Part shown: piece after piece, positions 34,501 to 46,700 of the stretch | How the letters are laid out: each line of letters begins with the position of its first letter | How positions within the stretch are numbered: position 1 is the first letter of the stretch | Assembly: GCA_016858145.1 (NCBI GenBank) | Contig: JAEHOE010000082.1 | Coordinates: 124,001 to 188,000 of the forward strand | Source of the DNA: Edaphochlamys debaryana | Lineage: Eukaryota; Chlorophyta; Chlorophyceae; Chlamydomonadales | Direction of reading: 5' to 3' | DNA length: 64,000 bases | The notes under the pieces: generated by a model | What the model was told of the DNA's origin: nothing | Database searches by the model: none | Seen by the model: the letters and a program-made list of their open reading frames with translations, nothing else | Made by a program: the position numbers and the translations under genes

Positions 34501-37500
34501 TAGCTTGCTGGGTGGGGGCCTAGGCACAGACTGCGGCATGCTTATTCTGGGCTGTGGGTTCCCCTTCAGACCCTGACGATGCCGCCTGCGGCCTGCCCCA
34601 TGCACACGGCCGCAGTCTTCCCCACGCGCCACTGGCGGACGCTCAGCGATGGTCGGGGCGCCTGCCTGCAGCCGGAGGGGCCGGGCGCGGTGGAGGGCGC
34701 AGAGCTGCGCTTCGGCCCCTGCTCCACGGGCCCCGACGGCGGCCCCGCGGCCCGCATGCAGTTCCTCTTCTCGCCGCTCCCCTCAGAGACCGGCAGCCCT
34801 CTGCCCAGGTGTGGGGTGCGCGTGCGCGAGGGTGAAGCTGTGGGTGGGCCCCCACGTACCGTTACTACGACTAGGGAGGTGCCGGTAGTTAGGGTGCAGA
34901 GCAGTCCTAGTAAGCTGCACTCCACAATCTCAGCACCCCTGTCGGCGTGCAACATCTCGCCCGCTTTCTCTCCGACCCTTTCCCGGGGTGCAGCTTCCAC
35001 CTGCGGTTGCGGCAGCCGGGGGCCGACGGCCGTCGGCTGTGCGCGGGCGTGCCCACGCCCACGCCCTACCAGGGCTTCGTCCTGGCGGCCTGCAGGTGCG
35101 TGGCGGGGGGCCCGTGGGGCTGCTGAGGCGTTCATGAATGAGTGACATGAACGGGCGACCCCGCCTGGAAGCAACTGTATTAGTCACAGTAGCGGAAGGC
35201 TGGGGGCACCAGTGGCCACGTCAGCAAACGGGGCGCAGGGCCGCTGGCCGGCGGGGCATGGCTGTAAGGCGCTGTCCAGGGCCCTTTCCTGACTCCGCTC
35301 ACTGCACGGCCCTGACCTTGCTGCTTGCTTCCCCGTCCCCGAGCAGGGTGCGACCCGCCGCCAACAGCACTGCGCGTCAGGCGGCGGTGCTGCACAGCTT
35401 GCCTCTGGCCGGGGGCGCCGGAGCCGTATCCCTGGTCTCGTCGGACCCGGTTGGGTTCGTGTCGTTGGGCTTCCCGCCTGCCTCGACCCCGGTCTCCCAA
35501 GCCCGGCAGTACTGCTCGTACAGGTAAGGGGGGGCGCACGCGCTGACGTGTGTACGGCAGGGGCATGGCTGCTGTGCAGAGGGATGGCAGAAGTACGTAC
35601 TTGAGGAGTTGATGATTTGCTTGAGAGGCAGGCCCAACGGCAGCGGGACGCCGTAATGCTGTGGACAGGTCCTGGCGAAAGCACCAGGAAGGCTGTTGAC
35701 AAGCTCAGTTGCTAAATGTTGGCTCACTAGGGCTTACCTTAACCTGCAGCCTTGCGCTCATCCTGCCTGTTGCCCTGTCTGCAGCGTGGGATCTCTGTTC
35801 GGTATGAACGTCAGCGACCCCGCCAGCGCCGTCACCTTCCCCTGCCGATCCGCCGCCGACTTCGCCTTCGTCATCAGCTTCGCCTACGGTGTGTCGGGAC
35901 GCCCGCTGTGCGTCTCCCCGACCACACTGCCCACCTTGCATGCACTTTGTCAACGTTATCCACATTCGCAACGTTCGCTTTTCGTCCTTGTGTGTTGTCC
36001 AGGGAACGTGGTGCCGATCCTCGATGGCCCCCAATTCGGCGCCCCGCCAGACGAGTCCGGCGGCTCCGGCGGAGGTACTGGCTCAGCCACCAGCCCCTAT
36101 GAAGTGCTGCATGCGGACCGCGACAGCTACCTGTCGTACATGGATTACGTACTGCCGACCATCGCGGCGCCGGGCACCGCCGTGAACGGCACGCCGTACG
36201 CGTCCGCCAGCCTGACGCTGTACGGCTCGGCCTTTCCCGTACTCATCGAGGCGCGCCAACAACCTGATCAACCGCCACTCAACCAGACCAACGCCACCAC
36301 TATCAGCAACGCCAGCAACACTAGCTCGCAAGAGCTCACTCGTGTCGTCATCGCGGCAGCCTACGTTGAGATCACGGTGCCCGTGGTCAAATCCCCCGAC
36401 GCGCCTAGCCGCCCCTCAACCCCGCGCCCCCGGCGGCCCCCGCCCGCGCGCCGGCGCGTTTCACCACCCGCGGCGACGCGCATCGACATCATGCAGGGCC
36501 CCCGAAATCGGGGCGGTTTCTGGGAGCGCAAGATCGAGGCGTACTTTGCGAAACGCAACAGGGTTGGGCTGGCGGCGGACTGGGAGCTGGTGCGCCCCAG
36601 CCCCAGCCGGGCCCGCTCGAAGCAGCAGCGACGAACGGCGCGAGCGGGAGGGCAGCGGCACTTGCTACAGTCTGCAGCCGGGGCTGCCACAACGACGGCT
36701 GTGGGGCTGTACGCGTGAGTCCTTCCTCACGTGCTCCGCTTGCTGGGCCTGACGTGTGACACCCTGGCGGTCGCATATGCGAAATGCCCCCACCCACAGC
36801 TGTGCCGGTCCGCCGTAACGACCCAACCTTCTTGCCAACAGGATGCTTGGCGGTCCGGCCTTCCTGACGGCGCTGAATGCGGACGCCCAATTGGCCGATG
36901 TCGTGCTCAACCTGACTGTCTGGGCGGCAAGGTGCGGTGGGGCGGGGCTGTGGCAGGGAGGTCCCCTAAAGGACTAGGAGTGTGTCAGGGGCCCAACGCG
37001 TCGGGACAAGGTTTTAGTCCCGCACCTACCCCGTCCATCCTTCCTCGATTTGCTCCCACGAACGGCTCTTGCCCGCCATGCCGCCACCCTGCCTCCATGC
37101 TCTCCCCAGGGGTGGTCGCGCTTTCGGCGAGGACGAGCGGGCTGTCCTGCGCACTGCAGACCCCGCCTTCGTCCCCTTCGTCCAGTGAGTGCGGTAATGC
37201 TTGCTGACCTCCTCTCGTGCGTCCCTTTTTTTAGTTTTGTCCACTCCGGACTCCGCTTGCAAGGACGTGGGGCAGCTGGGGCTTCGGCCCGTACCGTGAT
37301 TGCAATCCCACGCGGTGATTGCAACCCCACGCCATGACCCTCCTCTTGACCTAGATCCATCCCCCGTCACCTTTCCAGGTTTGCTTCAAGCGCCAGGCCA
37401 GAGGTCTTCGCCCCCATCCCCAGCTCCTCGGAGGCGCTCCTTCCCCTGGCCTGGTTCACACCCGAGGACTGCGACCTGTACATAGTCAACGCCTTTGACC

Positions 37501-39140
37501 CGTCGTACGGCGATCTGGATCTTTCTGATCGGCTCACGGCGCACCTGGGCCTGGGCAAGGGCATCTTTGCCGTCGCCCCCCAGGAGGCGAGCACGGAACA
37601 AGGCCTGGCGGGCCTTCTAGAAGCCTACCGCTCGCCTATGACCGGCGAGATGGCACCGACCAACCAGGGCTTGGCGGGCACAGGCGTTGCGCTGCTGCCT
37701 CGGTCACAGAGGCCAGCGGGAGGAAGCGCAAGTGGGGAGGCGTCCACAACGGCGGCGGAGGCGCGGGGCTTCGTGGTGCCTGGCGGCGGCGACGGCGAGG
37801 GCGGCGGCGGGGTTGTGCTGAGGGCCAACCTGGCGGCGTGGGCGCTCACCGCCGTGGAGCAGCGGGCCGTGCTGCGGCCCTCGGAGGCGGCCGAGGTCCT
37901 GACCGGCCTGCGGGTGCGTGGCGGAGAGCGTGCGGTTAAGCACCTGTTTACGCTTCGTGGGGCATGCATGCGTCGACGTTATGACGCAGCGCTAGGCCCT
38001 CGCTGTGGGGTGGGTTCACGAGCATTTCCACCCCCAGCTTTCTGTGTGCCTGGAGACGGGAGAGGAGCAGTGCATGGCGCTCTCAGCACTGCACGCATGC
38101 CCCGGTGTCCGTACGTTGCTTGGGTCCACTCCGCCGCAACCCCGCTCGGCCACACCTCCCCCTCCAGGCCCTCCTTGAGACGCTCCGCGGCCCACGCCAC
38201 GCCGTACAGCGGGCAGCCGCGTCTCGACTCCTGTCCATGTCTGGCGCTGGGCTGAGCGGCCTCCCATCGGAGACGGAGCTGGGTAGGCCCGCTTGGGGGG
38301 GCGGCCGAGGGGCCGGGTTGCTGAGTAGTCCCTCAGCTGTTGCTGTTTGTGGGCTGCCGGGTTGCGAGACAGCTCCCCTGGACTAGCGTACGCCTAGGTG
38401 CAGCTATCCGTGTGCGGGGTTCTGTCCCCCCATTACGCAACCGCTCTACATACCCCCTGTCGACTCCACACCCTAACCTCCCCGCCCCGCCCTTCCACCC
38501 TCCCGCTCCACCGCTTTGCACCCCCCCGACAGCCCTCGGTGACCCGAGTTATCAGGCCTGTGTGGCTCTTGACCTCACCAGCGCCGCAAACGCGCCGCTC
38601 CTACGCGAGGACGAGCCCGCGGTCCCCGGCAAGGGGTCCTGCGAGGTCGCCTTGCGGGAGGGGCTGTCCGCGGGTCAGGGCCTGCTCTACATGCTGCTAG
38701 GCGTTGACCGCTGCATGGGCAGCACGGCGCCGTACGGTCAACTCACGGTCAACGCGACCGTGCCAGTACGGCAGTCGGGCGCGCAGTGCGGCTTCCGGTG
38801 CCCCGCCTTCGATGCAAGGTGCGGCGGCCCTGGGAAGGGTTGAGTTGGGCAGGGAGGTGGGGTTAGGAGCTCTTTGCTTAGTTTGAAGAGAGGTCAAGGA
38901 GGTCTATTTAGGTGGGGTGTTGGCAAGGGAGCGCCTAAAGGTGGTGCCAGGCGCCAGGGGGTCGCTCGGCTGCTCTGTTCTGTGTCTTGTCGGGGACTGA
39001 GGGGCTTGCTTTCTCAGGCTCCCTGCCACCACACCTTGCATTGACCACCGAAACGCTCTGCCCACAGCGTCGGTGGCTTCATCTGCGGCGGCATGGACGC
39101 TGCCACGCGGACGCCCTACTACAGCGTTTACCAGACCTGA
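31533..39140 (+). CDS. Secreted Pro-rich (HRGP-type) glycoprotein with unrecognised Cys-containing C-terminal half, 14 exons, 1668 aa
   Basis: Exons: 31533-31672, 31885-33888, 34044-34398, 34570-34808, 34994-35095, 35347-35523, 35785-35888, 36003-36714, 36842-36931, 37110-37184, 37379-37913, 38168-38282, 38533-38818, 39068-39140. All junctions are GT-AG and in phase (5007 nt). A signal peptide spans the first ~35 residues (core [15 protein letters not shown]); the ATG at 31542 is an alternative start. Residues ~101-657 are [12 protein letters not shown] repeats, expected to be hydroxylated and glycosylated as in volvocine wall HRGPs and pherophorins. The C-terminal ~1000 residues contain regularly spaced Cys in motifs such as [27 protein letters not shown] and GRRLCAGV, faintly like beta-trefoil lectin repeats but without QxW, so I do not assign a family. 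NQT, NAT and NAS sequons occur. Unlike the next gene, the Pro-rich exon keeps one frame throughout. Confidence 0.87.
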
Positions 39141-40758
39141 GAGGAGCAGAAGGGGGCAGAAGGTTTCAGAAGGACCTGTCGCGCGGGGGCTAAGGCGGGA
39201 GCGCTCGACTACGCCTCGTGCCAGAGTGAGGGGCAGTGGGCGCTCTCGTAGCTCTCGAAGCGCCTACTTGCCACAATGTCGGCATTTTACACGGCGTTGA
39301 TCACACCCAAACGAGCTAAATCCTGATGAGTTCTGAAAGGAGGGGCCTTGGCCCCTGTCCAGCTGCTTCAGGGCTCCAGCAGCCCCCCATGCATGCAATA
39401 GAGCAAGGGCTGCGAAGCCCCGGGGGAGGAGAAGTGCTGTCGTCAGATGCGCGGAGCGCTGGGCCGTACAGATGATACATACGAGCGTGCATGAAGCATG
39501 TGTTTTGCATGGCTGGTTGGTGGTAGTAAGTACCGGTATTTTTTAGGGGGGCTCAGCCCTCGTTTTCCGCCCTCGTGGGGGCCCCCACGTGTCCAGTGTA
39601 AGGCGTTTAGTGCGCGGCCCCAGTGCTGCCCAGCCTCGCGGGGTTTGGGGTTCAGTCCCTTTGCCTGTCACAATGAGGAGGGCAGACACCCTTGTTTCTG
39701 GTGTTGCTGGGAGGCCTCAGTCCTTAGCGGGCGGGGCGTCTGAGGCTGTTTCTGTGCGGTGCGGGGTAGTGGCTGGAGGCGACCTCTCTTTACTCTTCTC
39801 CTTTCTCTATACCGGCAGCCCCCCGACGGGTTACAATCATTATCAACACCAGATTTGGGCTCCCGGAGCCGTTTGAGTGAAGCGCTGAAGATGCAACTGA
39901 ACTGCTGGGATGTGGTTACGGACCTTCTGTCGGACATGGAAGTGGGACGGGGTATGCAAGGGCATTGCGGTCATAGTAGTTCCGACGTGAAAGGGGGGGG
40001 CCTGGGACGCTGGAAGCCCCGGTCCAGGACCTCTTGCCTGGTGCGGGCGGGCGAACTTGACATCGGCATCAATATGATACGAGAGCTGCGGTCCCCGGAG
40101 TCGGCATGAGGGATGCGATGCAGCTCCGGCTGCCGAGAGATGTGTTGTGCGGGAAGAGCTCAGATGTGTTTGACTATGTAAACACATGGACTATGGCATT
40201 GATAGTGGCTCCCCCATGCGGACAGAGGGCCAAACCATGGACCGTGGACGCCGAGGGGTCAGCGGTGAACGATGCCCCCACCAGACATGCCCGCGCGCCG
40301 CCGGGCGGCACGGATGTCGTTACCCGTGCCGCCCCCGCTACGGTTAGCTCTCCCCTTACACCCCCCTGTCTTCATACCCGCGCGATCACGGCACCCCCCA
40401 CGAAGAACTCCCGTGGGGGCGGTCACGGCACCGTGAACAGGTGCCCATCGTACTTCGCGCTGACCGGATTGACCGGCGCCCAACCGCATCGCCAGCATAG
40501 TACGTGACACGTTGTGCCAGAGCGTCATTACTGACAATTGACTTGACGCCGCGACTGTAGACGGCATCTCACCTCCAAAACGAACTAAGAGTGTCGCGGG
40601 TGCGAAGCTTTTAGACCCGTGCCACCCTACGACATAGAAATGAGCTTGTGAAGCTAAACGTGCTGCTCGGGAGTTTCGGGATACAGACATGCTGGGATAC
40701 AGACCTCATGGTGTGGACGCGCTCGGGCGCGATTAGCAGCAGAAGGAGCGCTGCAACA
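39141..40758. other. Intergenic region between the two Pro-rich genes
   Basis: It holds the 3' UTR of the upstream gene, ending near the TGTAA at 39597, and then the promoter of the stalk-channel gene. No exon is supported. The ORF at 39759-40109 has no recognisable domain. The last 250 bp before 40759 are less GC-rich. Confidence 0.5.
39597..39601 (+). terminator. TGTAA poly(A) signal of the Pro-rich glycoprotein gene
   Basis: TGTAA lies 457 nt downstream of the TGA at 39138-39140. TGTAA is the usual poly(A) signal of Chlamydomonas nuclear genes, and this distance is normal for its 3' UTRs. Confidence 0.65.
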
Positions 40759-43700
40759 ATGGAGCTCAGGATACGGAGGACGCTGGTGCTAGCGCTGCTG
40801 GTGGCGCTTTCGTTCGCAAGTGCGCATCCTGGGACGGTCCTGAGGGCCCGTCGGGCTTCCTCTGTGCAGTGCGCCTGATGCATATCCCGTGCGGGTGTGG
40901 CGTTACCTTCGCTCGAAAGCTCGGGCGGGTTTGGTACACGGCCGTGCAAGGTTGACCCCGCCTTCCCGCTGCCCACGCCTGGGCCGCGGTTCCTGACCTG
41001 CTTGCAGGCGCACAGACCCCATCGCCATCGCCACCGCCAACGGCCCCCCCGAAGCCTCCAACAACCCAGCCCACACCTCCAGCGTCCCCGTCTCCGCCCT
41101 CTTCCTTCGCTCCATCCCCGCCGCCGGGCTCATCTTCGTCCCCCACACCGCCAGCCCAGCCGCCGCTCAGCCCTCCCAAGCCGCCCTTCAGCCCCCCCGC
41201 GCCTCCCGTCGCGCCCCCTCCCCCCTCCTGGCCCCCCGACCCCCCAACCTCGCCCCCGGACCCACCCTCCTGGCCACCGGACCCACCGGACCCGCCCTCG
41301 CCCGACTGGCCTCCGTTCTCCCCGGACCCTCCAGACGCGCCCCCGGACCCTCCAGATGCACCTCCGGACCCTCCCAGCCCACCCCCCTTCCCACCCGATC
41401 CGCCATCACCACCATCCCCCCCGCCGGAGCCCCCCTCACCCCCCTGGCCCCCGTATTCGCCCTATTACTATTACAGCCCCTCCCCCAACACATCCAGCCC
41501 GTCCTACACCTTTCCGTCGCCCCCCCCGGCCTCGAATTGGTCGATGCCCGACCCTCCTCCGCCCCCTTCGGCGAACGGGTCACCCCCCTCACCTCCCCCG
41601 GGGTCGAACTGGACAATTCCCTCGCCGCCTCCCCCCCCGGGCGCGGGCCCCATCCCTCCTCCTCCGCCCGAGCCCGTCCCCCCGCCCCCCTCCCCCACCT
41701 CCGGCTCCCCCCCCGTCCCCTGAGGCCCCAGTGCCTCCACCCCCGCCCTACTCCCCCACCGCTCCCTACCCCCCTCCACCCTACCCACCCGCCCCGTACC
41801 CACCGGTCCCGCCGCCTCCCCCCGCCCCCGCCCCGTCACCCCCTCCCCCGCCCGTCCCTCCGGCCCCGAACCCCGTGCCCCCGCCGCCCCCACCGGGGCC
41901 CCCCTCCCCGCCACCGTCACCCCCGCCGGCTCCGCCGCCCCCGCCTCCACCGGGGCCCTCGCCGCCTCCACCTCCGGCCCCACCGCCGCCTCCGCCTCCG
42001 GCCCCTCCGCCGTCTCCACCTCCGCCGGGGCCCTCGCCGCCTCCGCCTCCGGCCCCTCCGCCGTCTCCACCTCCGCCGGGGCCCTCGCCGCCTCCGCCTC
42101 CGGCCCCTCCGCCGTCTCCGCCGCCCTCGCCTCCGCCAGGCCCCCTCCCGCCTCCCCCGCCGGCCCCTGCTCCGCCTCCGCCACCCCACCCACCACCCTC
42201 CCCTCCGCCCTCCCCGCCGCCCTCCCCCCCGCCCTCTCCGCCGCCCTCCCCGCCTCCCCCTGTGGTGCTCACACCCCCGCCCCCCTTGCCCGCTTCGTCG
42301 CCTCCGCCATCGCCACCTCCGGCCCCCTCACCCCCCCCGCCGTCTCCGCCGCCCTCACCGCCGCCCCCGTCCCCGCCGCCCAGCCCCACGCCGTCTCCAC
42401 CACCCGTCTTGCAGTCACCCCCACCCCCTGTTCAATCCCCTTCGCCACCCCCGTCTCCACCACCCTCCCCGCCCCCCCCTCCCCGCCGCCGGCTCCTCCC
42501 CATCCGCCTCCTCCCTCCCCTCCACCCAGTCCCCCGCCCCCGTCTTTCTCCCCGTCTCCCAAGCCGCCCTCACCGCCGCCCCCTAGCCCTCCCCCGCCGT
42601 CGCCCCCGCCCGCCCCGACCCCTCCCCCGCCGCCCCGCCCTCTCGCCCTCTCCCAAGCCGCCCTCCCCGCCGCCCCCGACCCCTCCCCCGCCGTCGCCCC
42701 CGCCCGCCCCGACCCCTCCCCCGCCGCCCTCCCTCTCGCCCTCTCCCAAGCCGCCTTCCCCGCCGCCCCCGACCCCTCCACCGCCATCCCCACCGCCCGC
42801 CCCCACATCTCCGCCTCCGCCTCCCTTGCTATCCCCCAAGCCGCCCGCGCCCCCATCCCCGCCTCCTCCAACCCCCCCCCCGCCTTCCCCACCGCCTGCC
42901 CCGACCCCGTCCCCTCCGCCCCCCGTCCTCGCTCCCAAACCACCAGCGCCCCCACCCCCCACCCCCATCACCGCACCCCTCACCGCCCCCTCCTCTCATG
43001 CCGCCTAAGCCACAAGCGCCTCCAGTTCATCCCCCATTACTGCCCCCATCCCCGCAAGTTCCTCTCATGCCGCCCAAGCCGGCTCAACCACCCCAACCAC
43101 CCCAACCGCCCCCAACCGCCCCCAACAACCCATACCGCCTCCGCCTCCCCCCCAAGGCCAAGGCTCCTCCCCCAGCCCCCCCTCCACCCCCTCCCCTGGC
43201 ATCGCCGCTTCCCTCCCCGCTCCCCTCCCCTCTTCCCTCTCCCCTCCCCTCGCCCCTTCCCTCCCCGGCTGCCAACGCCTCCACCCCCTCACCGCCCCCC
43301 TACTCAGCAGCCGCCGCCTTCCCCGCCCCCATCCCCACCTCCCGTCTTGGCCACGCCACCGCCGCCCGCCTCACTGCCACCACCGCCCTCCCCTCCGCCG
43401 ACCGGCCAGGGCCCGACACAGCCGTCCTTCTCGCCACCCCCCCTCCCCTCCGCCACTCCCCCCGCCATCGCCACCGCCCAGCCAGGGCTCCCTCCCCACC
43501 CCTCCGTTCCCCCCGCCGCCCTCCCCACCACCCCTCGTGCTTGCACCCCCTCCTCCCGCTCAAGGGGTCTCTCCATCCCCATCCCCGACCCCAACCGCTT
43601 CTCCGCCGCCCTCCCAGTCCGGTCCGCCTCCGCCCGAGCCAACCCCGCCCTCCCCACCGCCGGAGTCCCCAGCGCCATCGCCACCCCAATCGGCTTCGCC

Positions 43701-46700
43701 CTCGCCCCTCCCCAACGCCTAGTCAGGGTTCACCCTCTCCATCCCCAACGCCCCCTTCACAGCAGGCCTCGCCGCCGCCTGCCGCGGGTCCCCTTCCGCC
43801 CCCGCCGCCGCTCGCGCCGCCGCCGTTGCCGCCACCAGCGCCGCCTTCGCCACCTCCTGTGCTGGCCCCTCCGCCGGTCCCGCCCAGCCCACCGCCTTCG
43901 CCACCGCCTCAGCCCCCGCTCCCCAGCCCTCGCCCTCCTCCATTGCCTTCCCCCTCCCCTCCTCCCTCCCCTTCCCCAAGCCCACCGCTCCCACCCAGCC
44001 CAGCTCCCTCACCGCCCAAGCCACCAGCTCCGCCCTCCCCTTCCCCGCCCAGCCCGCCGCTTCCCCCTTCGCCGCAGCCCTCTCCACCCAGCCCCTCGCC
44101 ACCCTCCCCAGGCCCGAGCCCGCCCTCACCGCTTCTGCCCTCCCCGAAACCCCCGTCGCCCCCGCCTCCTCTCCCGCCGTCTCCCTTACCGCCCTCCCCT
44201 CCTTCGCCTCAACCCCCCTCACCCTCGCCGCCCTCTCCTAGCCCTCCCCTCCCGCCCTCCCCACTCCCGCCCTCGCCCCCGCCGCCCTCGCCGCCACCCA
44301 GCCCCCCGCCCAGTCCCCCGCCTCCCCATCCCCCTTCCCCCATCCCGCCCTCGCCCCCGCCGCCCTTGCCGCCCCCGCCCTCCCCGCCCCCGAGCCCGCC
44401 ACCTCCCTCCCCCGACCCGCCCTCCCCACTCCTCTCCCTCGGGACGCCTGCCACGCCGCCGCCCCCGCCCCCAGCTGTCTCGGTAAGCGCACCAAGGGCC
44501 TCCTTTAAACCCACTGTCTTCATGTGCATCCCCCTGGATCCTCACACCGGACTGGCAATTCAGATCCAGATCCAGGCTAAATGCAAAGCGCTCGATCCAA
44601 GGGCGCGTGACCGCTGCCAGGCGCCTCTGTAGTCCTAGCCAGTAGCACCCCTCAGTTTGTGTACCAGCGGCGTCCATGGCCAATGGCGTGAGAAGCCAAC
44701 AACCAACAGCCTCGTCGCTATACCACTACCCCGTGCGTGCCGGTTCCCCCCCTGCAGGTCCCCACCATTTCCTTGGAGAACGCCAGCCCTCCGCCACCCG
44801 CCACCGTCCCTGACATCGAGGCCCCCGAGGTGTGGGGGGGGGAGGGGGGCGCCGTGATGGGGAAGGGCTCTCCTGTATGGGGCAGAAAGGTTAGGCTAAG
44901 GCTAGCTTGGCGGCAGGCAGGGTCACACGGGAGGGGCCGGAGGGAACCTGGAGGCAATATGCAACTGCGGTTCGCACAAGAGGTTCCCCACACCCAAGCT
45001 CACGCTGCTTTTGCCCCTCGCTCGTACATAGCTCCTCTCACTTCCCCTTGTCACCCCACCCCTCCCGCTCAGATCACGCTGCTGGGCTTTCCGTCGGTGA
45101 CCGTGGAGGTCTACAACGCCTATGTGGACAGCGGTAGGACGGGGGGGGGGGGGCGAGAAGACGAGGGTTTACAGAAGGTTTGCAGCATGGCGCATGTCTC
45201 CTTCCTCTCCACGATAGCATTGCTCGTCGCAGACACCTCGCTCCTCCCTCTGGGAGGCCCTTCGCAGCAGACTGAACCACTGCAATCGGCATTTTCCCCC
45301 TCGATAGCTCCGTTCCGCACTGTGTTTCCAACCCCGTCGGCCTGCCCCTGCATGCCAGCCGAGCCCAAAGACTGTCTCCCTCAAACCCAGCCTCACCCTC
45401 ACCCTCACTCGCATCCCATCCTCACTTTGGCTCGTACCCCGCCTTTCTCCCTTGCCAAGGCGCGACGGCCTTCGACCGAAGGGACGGTCTGATCAAGCCT
45501 CGCCTGCTGGGGCTGGAGGCGTTAGACACCTCCACTGTCACGTCATCCAACCGGCCCATCCGGGTAGGGCACGTGATGTGCGGAGCGCGCTTGGGGCATG
45601 TGGCGACATACCGGCAGGGCGCCGCACACCTGATTTGCCTCCCCTCTTGCGAGCTCCCCGAATCGTGACCGGGGCTCGCAGAGTCCTCTGTCTCGTGCCT
45701 CCATCCTTCCGTGCGCCCCCGTAGCTCACCTACCAGGTTGTGGGTTCCGATCCTCTCACGCCTCCCTCTGAACTTTCATGTGTATTGCGCTCCGCAAACC
45801 CCCCCCCCCGTTTCCCCCGCAACCCCGCAGCTTACCTACCAAGCCACCGACTCCTCCGGCAACACGGCGCAGCGGCAGCGCGTAGTCCGCATTGTGGACA
45901 CCTGCAAGGCCGCCAACCCGGACGAGTACCGCTGCCCGGGATCCAAGCGCTGCTCCGTGTTCCGGAACTGCAACATCACGGTCGGCCTGGGGTCAGGATC
46001 TGGATCTGGATCTGGATCCAGCGGCTCCGACGGCTCGAGCACGGGCAATACAACGAGTGCTGGCAACGGCACCACCACAACGAGCAGCAGTGCCTCCACG
46101 GGTGCAACTTCGACCACACAACAGGCAAGTCCCATCGGATGGTGTGGTGCCTCTGGAGAGTGCGCTGCACTTACCGTCAGCCGCAAGCCCTCAAGCCTTG
46201 AGCCCGTGCAACGTGTGCTTCGCTCGGCCCTCCTCTGCCCCCCCCCCCCCCGCCCGCAGGTGCAGCAGCGGCCCTCCGACACCATCCCGCCCGTCATCAC
46301 GCCCCTGGGCCTCGGCACCCCCTACACCACCCCCAGCGGCGCCAGGGGACTCATCACCACCGTCTTCGTGGGCGACTCGTACACAGACGCAGGTGCGGTG
46401 TGGTACGGCATGTGATGCCGTACTGTACGGTGCAGGACGGTGCGGTGCGGAAAGCGACTGGCAGCCACCGGCCCCAGGTGGCAAGCGTCTTGGCCATCGG
46501 CACATCGCAGCCCAGTGCGCTGCCCTACGCTAGGCCCACACCCACGTGCTCCGTCACTTGCCGGCTCCCTCCACTAGTGGTGCTCATGGCAGCCTAGGGG
46601 CGGCCCACACCCAAGCACGCCGTAAGGGCGACCCACATCGACCCACCTCAACCCACATCGACCCACATCAACCCGCAGGTGCCACCGCCCTCGACGAGGT

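Noticed and set aside
41008..44482. Short introns as the cause of the frame switches
   Set aside because: Pro-rich coding continues right up to and after each switch without intron-like sequence or space for an intron; single-base indels explain it better.
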